Source: Micrasema longulum
Taxonomy: Eukaryota; Arthropoda; Insecta; Trichoptera; Brachycentridae
Assembly (NCBI GenBank): GCA_022494885.1
Contig: JAGVSM010001141.1
Span: 1 to 64,000 of the forward strand
DNA: 64,000 nucleotides
Direction: 5' to 3'
Every line of letters begins with the position of its first letter. Position 1 is the first letter of the stretch. This document shows positions 48,398-60,121 of the stretch, in pieces. Made by a program: the position numbers and the translations under genes. The notes under the pieces were generated by a model. The model saw only the letters and a program-made list of their open reading frames with translations, had not been told where the DNA came from and ran no database searches.

Positions 48398-49008
48398 TTT
48401 TGAGTTTGTCCAAATTTTTGTAAACAAGGACCGGATTCAACTCCCTGGGGAGCTGTTTATATTAACATATTACAACAGAGATGAAGAACATTAAATTACC
48501 TGGTCCATGAAGAAGTATAGAAATTGAAAAAATAATATTTTCAGGCGTTGCCTAGTATGTAGGTGAAATAATTCAATTAGATGAATCTCACCCGCATAAA
48601 TAAAGGTTTCAGCTCTTTAACTTCACAAACATCAACAGATGAAAGAATTGAAGGAATATAGATGATGGCGGCCTCCGTGGTGTAGTGGTCAAGACGATTG
48701 ACTCATGCACGGAAGGTTCCGGGTTCGATTCCCGGTGAGAACACAAAAATTAAAAAATGTGATTTTCCTCAAGCCTGGTTGTTCTGTAATGTAATTCACC
48801 ACAGTAATTGGGCCTCCTGGCCTGTTGTGGCGCAAAAAAAAAATTAAATGAAAAAAAATTAAAAAATATATAGGCAGAATGATGAATGTTACACAGTGTG
48901 TAAAGTGGCCACTTAAACCAGCCATTGACAGGTCATAAGCCCTGTAGATGCCTGGACTTCTATATTACCTTCTCTTAAATGTTCTTCATCTCTGTTGTAA
49001 TATGTTAA
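48398..49008. repeat. Rep-1 palindromic copy inserted in a LINE
   Basis: Left end CAACAATATTTTGAGTTTGT, right end ATCTCTGTTGTAATATGTT. The LINE text AACATCGATGTC is present on both sides (about 48387 and 49009), a direct duplication of about 11-12 bases expected from transposition. A SINE sits inside at 48664-48872. Confidence 0.8.
48664..48872 (+). mobile_element. tRNA-derived SINE
   Basis: Box A TGGTGTAGTGG and box B GGTTCGATTCC lie in a tRNA-like head. The body has CCTGGTTGTTCTGTAATG and GGCCTCCTGGCCTGTTGTGG, then an A-rich tail. Short ATATAG text at both edges may be the target duplication. It is intact in appearance. Confidence 0.8.
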
Positions 49009-49140
49009 CATCGATGTCTTTAACGTGATTCTTGTGAATTTTAAATATCAATGTATATGTTCCATATCAAATAGAACTTAATATTCTGTTTATATTGTAT
49101 TTTATAACATTATGTACCTAGCGACTTTAAACCTTTAAAT

Positions 49141-49914
49141 GCAATTCTGTAGCTTTTTTTAAATTTTATTTTTTAAATTTAAAAAAAGTTATTATTATTA
49201 TTATTTTTTAATTTTTTTAAAAACCAACTAAACTTCTAAACATAGTTCTATATTTTATTTCTTTATATTTGTATTTTTTTTAAAATTTATGTTGTTTACA
49301 CACTCATCTTTTTATTTTTATACCAACTATACTTCTTAGCACTGATCGTATCTTTTATCTTCTTATATCGTATTTTTTTTAACTTATGTTGTTTATATAC
49401 TCATTTTCCTTTTTATACCAACTTTACTTCTAAACACTGTTCTATCTTTTTTTGCTTTATATTGTATTTTTAAAATTTTATGTTGTTTATATACTCATGT
49501 TTTATATAACTTCCATGTATGTAAAAGCCTTATGGGCGTGAAAAATTAATAAAATAATAAAAATAATAATCCAAATATACTGAAAGAGAGTTTGTATGTT
49601 CCCAATTATTATACTAGAGCGAGACATTTTGCACTGTTTTACGCACTCAGAAGCCGTACAAATGCAACACAGAATTCACCCATTAATAGGGAAATTTGCT
49701 TGCTGAATACGGCATCTGCGGATAAAATAGACCAGTTTTTTTGACATATCGAGAATTTAGCAGCCATCTGCACTATATTAATTAACTTTCAACTTATATT
49801 TAAAAATAATGCAAACTGCAATTGTCAAATAAATAAATATAAATTGAAGATTTTCTTAGCGTATGCTTGCAGTCTACTAAAAAACGGCTACCGGTGGTCT
49901 GCACAGTTTAATTT
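49141..49914. other. AT-rich stretch with a diffuse tandem pattern
   Basis: 49240-49500 repeats a period of roughly 110-120 bases containing TTATGTTGTTTATA and ACTCATTTTTCTTTTTAT-like text, with decay. No gene was seen. Confidence 0.45.
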
Positions 49915-50250
49915 ACACTCACTGAAGTTTTTTTCGGAGCTATTTTCGTCATTTAATAAATACCCCAAGGGCGCCTTACAAAGTGATTCTATCAATTCTC
50001 ATTTAACTATTATTTACAAAAAAAATATTGATTTAATTTGTTAGTAAAACAATTAGTTTTGTCAAATTAACGTTTCCTATCGTTGTAGATATAGCATATT
50101 TAAGCGTAAGGTGTCCGCTAGTTCATCTGGAATTCATAGTTTATTTAAAAATATTCCAGAGCAGAGTTGTACATTGACATATACATTTTCCAACAGAGTT
50201 TGTATTCTACCCTCTGTGGAAAACACAGTCAATGTTATTCATAAATCTAG
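49915..50250 (-). mobile_element. L2/CR1-like LINE 3' fragment
   Basis: Reversed copy of the 18523-19125 family: CCAAGGGCGCCTTACAAAGT near 49965 and CACCCTCTGTGGAAAA-like text near 50215. It is internally deleted. Confidence 0.65.
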
Positions 50251-50784
50251 TGAACAGCAAACATTCCTTCTAATATTAATGAGAGAATATTCGACTTTTG
50301 CTATCTCTTATATAAATAAACAACTTATTTTATTAAAAATAATGGTTATGTAAGTGTGCGGATTTGTGTCATATTTTCAGTGTCGCAAATAGTGCGAGAT
50401 GGTCTCAGTAATATAAGTTGACTCATTTCTGTCACATCTTTAATGGTTCAAATAGTTTATGTTGAATATTTCTGTTATTTGTACAAATAACTCGAATGTC
50501 AAAATGAAATAAATTCTAAATATCAGTTCTGAAGTTAAATAATTGGGTTCGTAATAACGTTTTTTGGCTCACCTAAAGAATTAGACTTTTGTAGTTTTTC
50601 TATTATGTCCACCCATCAAAGATTTGATATTTGTCTCCACTCATTAAATGCAATATTTTTCCATATTTTCTTAAACACTCACTCTCTTCAATGCGATATC
50701 TGAACGCTCCCTACGGGGTAAAGAAAGCGTTGCTAGGGCGCAATTAGTACGTACATTACGTGCTAGTATAACGCTTTTTCACTG

Positions 50785-51349
50785 CAGAAGCTCAATCACA
50801 AATAACTATCGACGTTCTTAAAAACATGCTAAGTATTTGAGCGATCACAATGAACAATAATGAACATGCTTAAGTTATCGCTGTCATAAGTCAACGCGTG
50901 TGTAAGCTCTAAGCCAACGCTCGTGTCGGTTTGTGTTTTGTTTTCCTCGTAAATAAAAACAGTTCATTGGCAAAAAATCGGAGTTTACCAAAAAAAAAAC
51001 AATTTATTGCATTTGCAGAAAAGTAAGGAATATCTAATACAAAAAATGAAAATATTATTACAATTACTATGGCAATTGCTTTTCTTAACATTTGGCTTGC
51101 CAACCGCTATCTAAATGCAAAAAATAGCATGATAAATAATAAATAAATAAATAAAAATAGCAGTTTTGGAATATTTTCCATATATACACTGGCGAAATTG
51201 AAATATATGATTGCGCAGCAGAATTATACATTGCAAAACTGAAATATTTTAATATCGGGTGTTCACGGATGTTGCATTGTGATCGCGAATAGAAATTGCT
51301 ATCACGTCGCTTATTAGCACGTCGATAGTTATTTGTGATTGAGCTACTG
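50785..51349. mobile_element. MITE-B, two-ended copy
   Basis: Ends CAGAAGCTCAATCACAAATA and TTTGTGATTGAGCTACTG are inverted repeats that continue into AACTATCGACGT. Length is 565 bp. The interior includes a small AT-rich frame on the minus strand that is shared with 12684-13025, but it has no family match. Confidence 0.8.
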
Positions 51350-51488
51350 GATTATGTTTTTTTTAGTTCAGTGCCGAAATACGGCGTTTATCAGCAAGAA
51401 AATTATAGTACATGCTTGCAATACAAAATAAATGTTAGACATGTTAAAATTGCAAGAAAATATTCGTAGCGGCTTAGATACAAAAATA

Positions 51489-51606
51489 CCTGGGCTGGTA
51501 TTCCAAACGCTCTCGCGGCCGTATTATCTCATGTATTTACATACAAAATACACGAGAAAAACTGTTTTCTCGTGCCGCCAGAGTGGTTCAGAAAAGCACC
51601 CTAGGT
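51489..51606. mobile_element. MITE-C copy
   Basis: 118 bp element with ends CTGGGCTGGTATTCCAAACG and, on the other strand, CTAGGGTGCTTTTCTGAACC. Both run into a CTCT.GCGGC block. The interior matches 12663-12730. Confidence 0.7.
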
Positions 51607-51954
51607 CTAAATTTAGATATTTACAAATACAAAGGACTAAATCAATACCCCCTTTCGCTTTTTGGGACAGCAGCAACATTTGGACGTCTTCCTATCCTGG
51701 TTCCTCGCTGGATTAATACTGACTGGTTTTCCCGAATAGTCGCAGCAAAAGTGGCTTTTTGTTTTTCTGTAAATATACAATTATGTGTCTGATAAAATAT
51801 CATAATCCATAGTCATGGATTTTGTAACCAGACCATACAAGTGAATAAACAGTTTACCCTTATTTATTTATACATTTATATACACCACTTTAACTCTAGA
51901 GTTGTAGGATTAGGTTGCTGAGAGTTTTTGGAGCTTCTAATCTAGTTAGAGGTG

Positions 51955-52330
51955 AACAGAAGACACGAGGTTGCTGTTTAGTGAGTATTTATAACATGGC
52001 AAATAAGATACAGAACTTAGTTGTGTAGCGCGAGCGTAGCGGCGTTGACGGGTTGAAGAGACTGCATTTGAATTACATGCTAAAATTGAGTGACTGCGTT
52101 GAGCTAAAAATAATATTATAATCTAAATAGCAACGCGAGTAATCCTAAGTAAGCTCAAATCCTGATGATGAAGAAGCAACCTAGAAACCGTTCGACGTAT
52201 AACTCTGTAGGGTTCATAGTCGATAATCAATGACACACACGTGTTAACGTATTTCTGAAATAGAACTGCGACCGATGAAGCAAGTCATCGTTTTCTATAG
52301 AATCCAATACATAAATTAAGTTAAGGTGAT
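51955..52330. repeat. LTR-like dispersed repeat, copy 2
   Basis: ACACGAGGTTGCTGTTTAGT, ATGGCAAATAAGATA and GGGTTCATAGTCGATAATCA parallel the text at 40285-40720. There is no coding content. Confidence 0.4.
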
Positions 52331-54189
52331 TTATACAAATTTGTAAATAAATACGTGTGAAATGTTTTACCACAAGTTAAAAATATTTTTTATATTAAAC
52401 ATAGAATAAACAGTTTTTGCTACTGTTCGTGTAATTGTAATTTCATGAGAAAGAATGACAATATCTGACATAAGTCCTCAGCGTAATTTGCCAAATTCAC
52501 AGTGAAAGGAGCAATGAAAGAGGGACAGTTGAATTAGATTAATATCGTGTTTTATTTATTAGTTCATAACATATTAAAAACTTACATAAACTTTAAATAA
52601 CATTACAATTTATGAAATTGAAAAAGAATAAAACCACTCGATTTCTGACGAAAATAGTTTTTCTGTAGTCTGAGCCAACTCAATCGAAAGCCGTTGGGCT
52701 TTGGTTTTCGGGTATGTGGAGGAAGTGCTTTGAACTAACAAAAGTAGCCGATAAATGTTTTAAAATTGATTGTAAAAAATATGCAACAAAAAAAATAATG
52801 GTTTCAGCGTCACCGACATATTCCGCCGCAACGAGGAACTTCAGCCCTACGGGTTGTTAGATACTAAAATGCTTTCTTACGCGCCGTAAAAAACGGCTAA
52901 GTTTCTTGAAAATGAAAACGTAGCTATTGTTACTAAATGTATTTATTTATACCGGGGCTGCGTTCAAATATCAAAAAATTCCATAAATATTCTATTAAAA
53001 TGCTAATTAAAAAAATGCATATAAACATTTTAAGGATATTCATTTTTGACGTATAAAAAAGTTTCTTATTCAACGTTAAAAATCAAAATTCGATGCTGGT
53101 GGATCGCAATCAGGATTGTACCTTAAATTCCTTATAATTTAAAAGCATTTATTTCTTTTCACTGGATTTCGGGAAACTCGAAAAAATAAATTAAACCACG
53201 TTTATTTTATTTCAAAACCTTATTCCTATCAATGCATCCCTGTGATTAGCATAGCTTCGCAATTGCGCCGCTAGGCGTAGTTTGACGTTCACAAAAAATA
53301 ATATTTATATTAGAATATAAATTGTTTTAAGCTGTGTTAATCACTCATGAAGAAATTAAAAGTGACATAATATTTTTTACAATGCTTATCCAAATGGTTT
53401 TTACACTCTTTTGTGACACAGGTAGACATTTTGGTTTCGATTCTAAACGTCACGCCTGGCCGCCGCACTATGTAAAATGGTAGAACAATAGTATATCATA
53501 AGTGATTCTTACCCATTGGTAAGAACACATTTATTTATATTTTAAAAATATTTTAAGAGTCAAACTATAAAATAATGTGAAGAGTTTTAAATTCAGTACA
53601 TATAATTAAAAAATTTTCAATGCCACAAACTCTATTTTTTTACGGAGACGATTTTAAATCTATTTACTTCATCACTTTAAAAGTTAATTTCTTACTTAAC
53701 TTTTTTTTTCTTTATACATACATTAAAATAATTATACAATAAAATATTATTTAAAAAAAAAAAGTTCATCGATACTTTTGAGAGTGACCCACGTCTTCCC
53801 ATGCTTTACATTTAATGTTTTTTGTAGTCTAGGCATACATAAAAAACATTTATAAAAATTAGCTGCCCAAAAAAAATCACGAAGTTTTTATGAAAAATGT
53901 GATAAAAATCAGAAAACCAAAAACCGCTATCTATGGCGGTTTTAAATGTAGACTATTTATGAAAAAAAAAAAAGAATTAGTTTGTTATTTGAATGTTTGT
54001 TTACTGAATCATTTATTGATATTATTAATAAGTATTTGTCATTTTATAATAATAATAATAATAACCCATCGATATCATAATATTTAGTTTGTATACATAT
54101 TATAATAAAATGAACACCAATTTTTATGATTTCAATGTAAATTTCGATATTATTTTTAATATTTTATTGTATGAAAATAAAAATATCGT
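52331..54189. other. AT-rich stretch, no supported gene
   Basis: A short Rep-2 fragment occurs at 52800-52930 (GAACTTCAGCCCTACGG). The rest is AT-rich. The open frame at 53890-54087 is likely chance. Confidence 0.5.
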
Positions 54190-54957
54190 AATAAGAACTG
54201 TGTCAAACTGTGTCCAATAATCCCCCCACTATGCCCTACTTTTGCCGAGCGCAATCGTGATGTCGCCGCGTACTGTGGTTTGACGGGAAAAAAAAAATCA
54301 TAACACAAATGTAAGGTTAAAAAAAAGCAATCTGTTAATTTCTGTAAAATTTTATTGCACACGCGGAGACATTGATTGACACAACAAAGTAGAGGAAGTA
54401 AAGAGTCGTTGAATAAGTGTAATTGAATTCATGAACTTTTAATTAAAAATATAAACAAATTTTATTTTACATAAAACGGATATTTTTATATCATGTAAAA
54501 TAATATTTTATGTTTTAAAGATAATGTTGGTCAAATGTTTACGATAGAGTTGTTTAATTCGAAATCCAATTTTCATTAGTTCTCTCATTAGATGAGCAAA
54601 GTAGGGTAAAAAAAATACTACCCTGGCAACACTAATGAAATGTTCATTTTGTTTCTTCGACAATCTGACAGAGGGAAAAATAATTCAATTTTTAAGTAAT
54701 GCATATGCTACTTAAACATTCGTTTGCTTATTACACATGAAATGTGATACCATCATGTTTCTTCAAGTTCCTAGCAGTATTTCTACTATTTTTTAAGGAT
54801 ACAACACGGCATAGTTGAATTCAAATCAGGAGTTGCGTACTGAGCGACGTCTACAAAGAAACTAATGGGTCAAAACGTAAACCTACTCATTTATCAGTAG
54901 TTTAGTCGCCTTCTGTTTAATGTGCGTATGCGGTTTCTGGACCATTCTTAATTCTAT
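54190..54957. mobile_element. MITE-A copy 2, inverted to 1491-2296
   Basis: The right end CGGTTTCTGGACCATTCTTA mirrors the left end of copy 1. Long shared text includes ATGAGCAAAGTAGGGTAAA and CTGGCAACACTAATG. The left end near 54190 is more decayed. Confidence 0.7.
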
Positions 54958-56190
54958 GCCTTTAAGGCTTTTCTATATTCAAGTTTTTTTTTTTTAATAT
55001 ACCTTTAAAAATAAACGAGTTGTTGACTTTTGATCCGAAACCGACCTTTATTTTCCATAGTGCGCCGCGCCGGTCGAAAAACATCTAAATACGCGTTGCG
55101 CAGGACTTTGGGAATAAGTTAAGTGTCATCATGTTACAGTTTGTTAATTGTTATTTCTAATTATCTACTTATTCCATGAATTAGAATGTTTTTATTTATG
55201 AAACTTTATATGTTTTGATTTCACAATTGCAGCGATTTTTTTTTATTACCCCCGACGGCAAACTTCTGCCGAGCATTACCCCGGATCACGATGAAAAATT
55301 CATAAAGTAAAGTACGTTTTACAAATAAAAAATATACTCACCCCGTCATGATTCTTTAGAATTCGATACAGAAATTTAGATTTGCCTGAAAATTTTATGA
55401 AAGGTACAAATTTAACAATCGTTTTGCTATTTCAACCAACGATTGGGTACATTTTTATGAAACTATATAGTAAACCTGAAGAATTTGAAGGGATCGACAA
55501 AACAGTTAAGTGATTCGGAAAAAATATTTTAATTGTTCGCTTGTCTTCGAATGCGAAAACTGGAAAAAATGTTTTACGGGTTTTGAAATAGGAATTTATT
55601 TTTTTAAAATTAAAAAAATATTTTGTACCGATTGAATAGAAATGGGTTCCTACTTAACCGTATTTAAAATATTGTACCATACAAAGTAAATCGATACGAA
55701 TATTATTATAATTGCAAAAGTGCGTTTGTCTGTTTGTTTGTTTGTGTTTCTTTCACGTCGCTATGAAACCACCGCTCGAAGTGATTTTTTAAACAGGTAT
55801 AGCCTAAGAGCTGACAGATGTCATAGGCTACTTTTCATCTCGAAAAAAACATCGCACTCTATCGGAAAAAAAATTGGTAGAAATATGAATTAATATTTAA
55901 ACAGCATAACAATGCTACGTCGCCATAGACTAACGGATCGTATTTTTTGTATAACGAAAGTTGGAGGCCCGGCAATCACAACAAGCTATCATTTATCTCA
56001 AAAATGTATATCTTTCCATCAAGAAAATTCATATTATTTAACGACAAAACAAATTAATTATCTCATTTCTCCCAAGTGGAGCCGCGAGTAATAGAAAGTT
56101 ATCAATTAATTTAAAATGTATCAAATAGTTATAGCAGATTTTTACGATTCAGTCACAAGTGATAATGATTTAACTATCATTCGACTAAAA
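54958..56190. other. Intergenic stretch, one possible repeat
   Basis: 55725-55960 begins GTGCGTTTGTCTGTTTGTTT and has a mosaic like that of a widely seen short insect repeat. The same flavour occurs at 8590-8640. No gene was seen. Confidence 0.4.
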
Positions 56191-56201
56191 CTAATATTAA
56201 A

Positions 56202-56880
56202 ATGATCCAGGGTCTACAGTATTCTATAGTTAAGCGAATTGTACCTGAAGAGATTTACGAACAAAGAAGTAATAATGATCTCCTGTACAAAACAATCAAA
56301 ACTCTGCCTGTTCGAGGACTACTGTGGCTTTGCATCATTTTGGAACAATTTCATAGTAATACATTCAAGTTTCCTCTCAAACATAACCATAATACACGCT
56401 TCACGTCTAATGATGGCTTGGTAGTACCAAAATTATGTAATAAATATGGAAATAGAACTCTCAAATATTTAGTACCTAGAATTTTTAATTTATTACCAAA
56501 AGAACTTAAATTTAACTCACATTGTAACAAGAGCAAAATTAGAGAGTGGCTACTCGATCAAGAGTTTATATATGAATAGTAGCTTAGGTGTAAATATTTT
56601 AATTTTTCATATATTTTCTTGTATTTAAAAAATAAGTTTATATATTATTATTTGAAGAAACATGTTTATTCTGATCTTTCCGGCTGTTAATTTTTATATG
56701 TTATTCATTGTTTTTATAAATGTAAATAATATTATTAAGTCAGTATAAATATAATCTTCACCAACAAGCTACAAAAAGTGGCTTGGTGGGATTTTAGTTT
56801 TAGTAAAAATATAACAAGTGAAATTTTTTTTATATTGTAAAAATGTATAATTATGCTATTAAATCAAATAAAATAAAAAA
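56202..56880 (+). mobile_element. LINE 3' end
   Basis: A 125-codon frame ends with FKFPLKHNHNTRFTSNDGLV, KYGNRTLKYLVPRIFNLLPK and a stop at 56577-56579. This is a LINE C-terminus. The 3' UTR carries a hairpin (CACCAACAAGC and GCTTGGTGGG) near 56759-56790. Confidence 0.75.
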
Positions 56881-57234
56881 TGTAGAAAAAAAGTTTTAAT
56901 TTATAATTTCCGAATTTAAATCATCCAAAGCGGCTCGCAGTTGACGTCACGCGTCATGTCCGTCGAGTGCGCTTCTAACAATTACTACGTACAAGTATGG
57001 CGCATTAATGTAATATTTGCCGTTTGTCAGGTAATTCAAAATATGCAAATTTGAATCCTTTGTGATTAATTTATCCGACATCGAACAGAAATATTTTAAA
57101 ACGCACTCTTAAAAGGGCAGAAACTTTTTCAAATGATTACAGGCAGTATTGACAAATAATAGACACATGAAAAATAGACTACGTTTGAAGTCACCCGGTA
57201 TTAAATTTTTGTCAGTACAAAGGTGTAAAATGTA

Positions 57235-57335
57235 AACATGAATACACTATGAATAGGGTCGAGGAATTCGAGATGTGGGTCTACAGGAGCATATTGAAAA
57301 TTCTTAGGACAAGAAAAATAACTAATACGCCAGCG
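57235..57335 (+). mobile_element. RTE-like LINE remnant
   Basis: The plus strand reads NRVEEFEMWVYRSILKILRT, a short piece of a reverse transcriptase C-terminus. Confidence 0.5.
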
Positions 57336-58436
57336 GCAGTTTGAGAAATGGACAGTAAAAGACACCAACTTTTAAACACTGTTAACCCTAGAAAGATAAC
57401 CATACATTAAAGTGCATTAAAGATAACCATGCGTCGATTCAACATGAATATGTTTATTTTATAAATTTATTACAGAAGTAAGTATACATACTTAATACCA
57501 GGGAATCTATATAGAACTAGTGAATTAAAAAATTAATTCGGAGCGTCCTCTGGGCCTCAATTATGAACGCTATGTTCATATTTATATATCGAGACGGTAT
57601 ACTTAACTTCTGTACTATCTGTATATTCATCGATATTTATTTATTTTAAAAAAAAGAGATTACAACAAAAAAATTAATATTTACAAATAAACCAAAATGA
57701 AAGGCTAATTATAGTTTTCTATACATTACTAAATACAATGTCAAAAAAAAAGAAAAAAAACGTACATTGAAATAGCCACTCCGTATCATTCGCACGTAAA
57801 AAATAAATAAAGTATTACAATAATAATGAAATAATAAACTAAAAAAAAAAGATTTTTCTTTCATCGAACTTAAAAATCCTTTCGCCGGCGGATCCATACG
57901 GGGTAATATATGTTCTACTTACTTGTCATCTCGACATCATATGATTGAAACGAACCAATGAATGATCGCAAAAATTATTCCGCTTTCCTCACTTCATTAA
58001 CATTTAAAATAATTCTCATTTATATTTTAAATAGGCCTCTGCGATGGAAAGTGCCCACTTCAAAGTGATTATAAACTTCAATAAATCCCAATTCAAGCAA
58101 AAAGTGCTCACTTGAACATTATTTTTAAAAGACTTTTGACACTTGCCAAGACGATATGCTTAAAGATCGTCTGTATTTATCTACTGAGCGACTACGAAGC
58201 CGGCTCCTTTAACGTCTCTATACGTACACTCCAAAAGATAGTACAACAGACGGAGAAAATATAATAACTAATTATCTTTTTAAAGTGGCAACTTTCTTAC
58301 GCCTGGATACTCTTTGATGTTAAAAGAATTTAGTGAGATAATTTTTCGCATCTAGCCACTCGTTTCGGAAACTGACGGTTATGTCAGAATTTAATTCGGA
58401 AGCATAATTAGAAATTTTTGGAGCAATCACATTGTA
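57336..58436. other. Intergenic stretch without a supported gene
   Basis: Mostly AT-rich. A LINE-like reverse tail is possible near 57640-57700. No exon was recognised. Confidence 0.45.
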
Positions 58437-58760
58437 TTATTTTTTACCAAAGAAGATTGATACGAGTGGAAGGATTGCTGTGCGAGTATTTATATTTTGT
58501 TGAGTTCTTTTGACTTCACTTAATTTATCATAAAATTTCAGCAGTAGGCACCTCACAAACAGCTGTCTTAGAAACATTATCTTAAACTCAGCGAATAGAT
58601 CTTCTGTTGGATACCTCGAGGGTTTTTTAAGAATGATCTTAATGATCCATTTTTGTGCCATTTTCATAGGTACAAGGATTGAACGAGAGCAACCTCCCCG
58701 AGATAAATTATTGCAATACGATAGTTTTGATTTGGCAAAAAGCAAGGTAAATTTGCCTCA
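58437..58760 (-). mobile_element. LINE C-terminal fragment
   Basis: The minus strand reads KWIIKIILKKPSRYPTEDLF then FLRQLFVRCLLLKFYDK, related to the plus copy at 36890-37615. Confidence 0.65.
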
Positions 58761-58779
58761 TGAGTGGAGCATTGAAGAT

Positions 58780-59310
58780 ATTCCTTAGGCTTTTATAAAT
58801 GTACGCTGACTTCTATGTTTGCTTGGATATTGGTGGTCTCGGCAAGATGTCCGTACGAGGTTTTTCAAGAGCATGAATTATGTCATACTCAAAACCCGTA
58901 CGACTTTTGCTCAGATACATCTCTCATTTATCGCACCGAGAGTGTTCAATATTTTGGAAGAGCGTATTAAGCCCTAAAGTATAAAAACTATTTTCAAGAA
59001 AGTAGTTAAAGACTGGATTTTCCTTAGTGGGAGGGATTTGAGTAGGAAACTCCTTGATGATTTTCCAAATGTTTGAGTTTACTGTTTACCATATTGATGT
59101 GCCATATATACATATATATAAATATGCATTTAAAAAAAATTTTTTTTTTGTTTCTGATTCTATTTTTGTGGTGGTATACTCATGTGTCTGTGTCAACTAA
59201 TTGCTAGTCCCATCTCAACACAGAACTTTTAGTCCAATGGAGTTGGAACTTATGTCTCAAATAATGTACAATAAACTTATGCATTTAAATATATAAATAA
59301 AATAAATAAA
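58780..59310 (+). mobile_element. LINE C-terminus and 3' UTR
   Basis: The plus strand reads ARVFNILEERIK then KKVVKDWIFLSGRD. The 3' UTR has CAATGGAGTTGGAACTTATG and ends in AAATAAAATAAATAAAAT. It is tail-linked to 8480-8590. Confidence 0.65.
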
Positions 59311-59674
59311 ATAACCCGAACCTTGTTAACCCGAAAGAAAATTGATGATGATCCTTAAGATAAAAATAACTTTGTATAATTTTCAATTATCTATCCTTAC
59401 ATCTGTTTTGTATAAATACATTGAACTCCTTAATAAAGATACCAGTCTCGAAGATGTCGTGAAAGCGATGAAACCGGTCACTGGATTTTCCAAATTTGTG
59501 GAGTAAAGTATCACTCGTCTTTTATTTATATGATAAATTAAATGATAACCTGTGTCCAAGCGGATGTAGAATAAAGTTATGTGTGTGAAATAGAACTAGA
59601 ACAATGAACAAGTGTTTTCGACTCTCTGGTAAAAATTCTTAATAGAGAAATTGAGTGAAGACACGATATACCAT

Positions 59675-59830
59675 TCTTTAAGTCCCGGGTTCGATTCCTG
59701 GCAGAGCAACAAATACCGATTTTCAAGGTTTTTTGAAAGGTTAATCGTAATACGTTGCATTTGGTTTTCTAATTCAGTGTCCTATGCACCACTGGGCGTG
59801 GAAAGGAGAATAGTGATGATGATTCATTTT
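59675..59830 (+). mobile_element. SINE fragment
   Basis: Box B GGTTCGATTCC, CCTATGCACCACTGGG body and GATGATGATTC tail. The box A half is missing. Confidence 0.6.
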
Positions 59831-60121
59831 CTACGTCATTTTTTGTTACTGACTAACCCAACCCTAATTAAAATGTTAAATTGATTTGAAAATTGCTTTA
59901 ATAGATAACACGCCAGATTAATCAACAATTATTTTCATAACAATAGTTTTTCTTTTGTGCAAAGTGTCAAAAAGATGAAGACCTTGATAAAAAAATATAT
60001 GAATTATAAAATGTGACAAATTAAGTGGCATATTTAAAATAAAACGCAAAAATATTTAACGCAATTTCACAATCGCGTTGAAGCTTTTTATATTGTATAA
60101 CTTACGTGGAAAAAAAAGAAA

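Larger units (their letters stand above)
47890..49140 (+). mobile_element. LINE 3' region split by Rep-1
   Basis: The frame 47908-48423 reads MKTLYIALVRSQLEYNSVIW, VKQFFLRFINFK and INMRVPGRVTRCNTLFYCG, a jockey-like reverse transcriptase C-terminus. The true LINE text breaks at about 48394 and resumes at about 49010 (GATGTCTTTAACGTGATTCT). The final frame residues after 48394 come from the insert. Confidence 0.8.

Noticed and set aside
48664..48740. A tRNA gene (plus strand)
   Set aside because: Ideal promoter boxes, but the tRNA-like part continues into a body with an A-rich tail, as in SINEs.
51432..51792. Two plus-strand frames that could be SAXO N-terminal or other exons
   Set aside because: The first overlaps MITE-C (51489-51606). 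Neither shows SAXO repeats or another recognisable domain on either strand.
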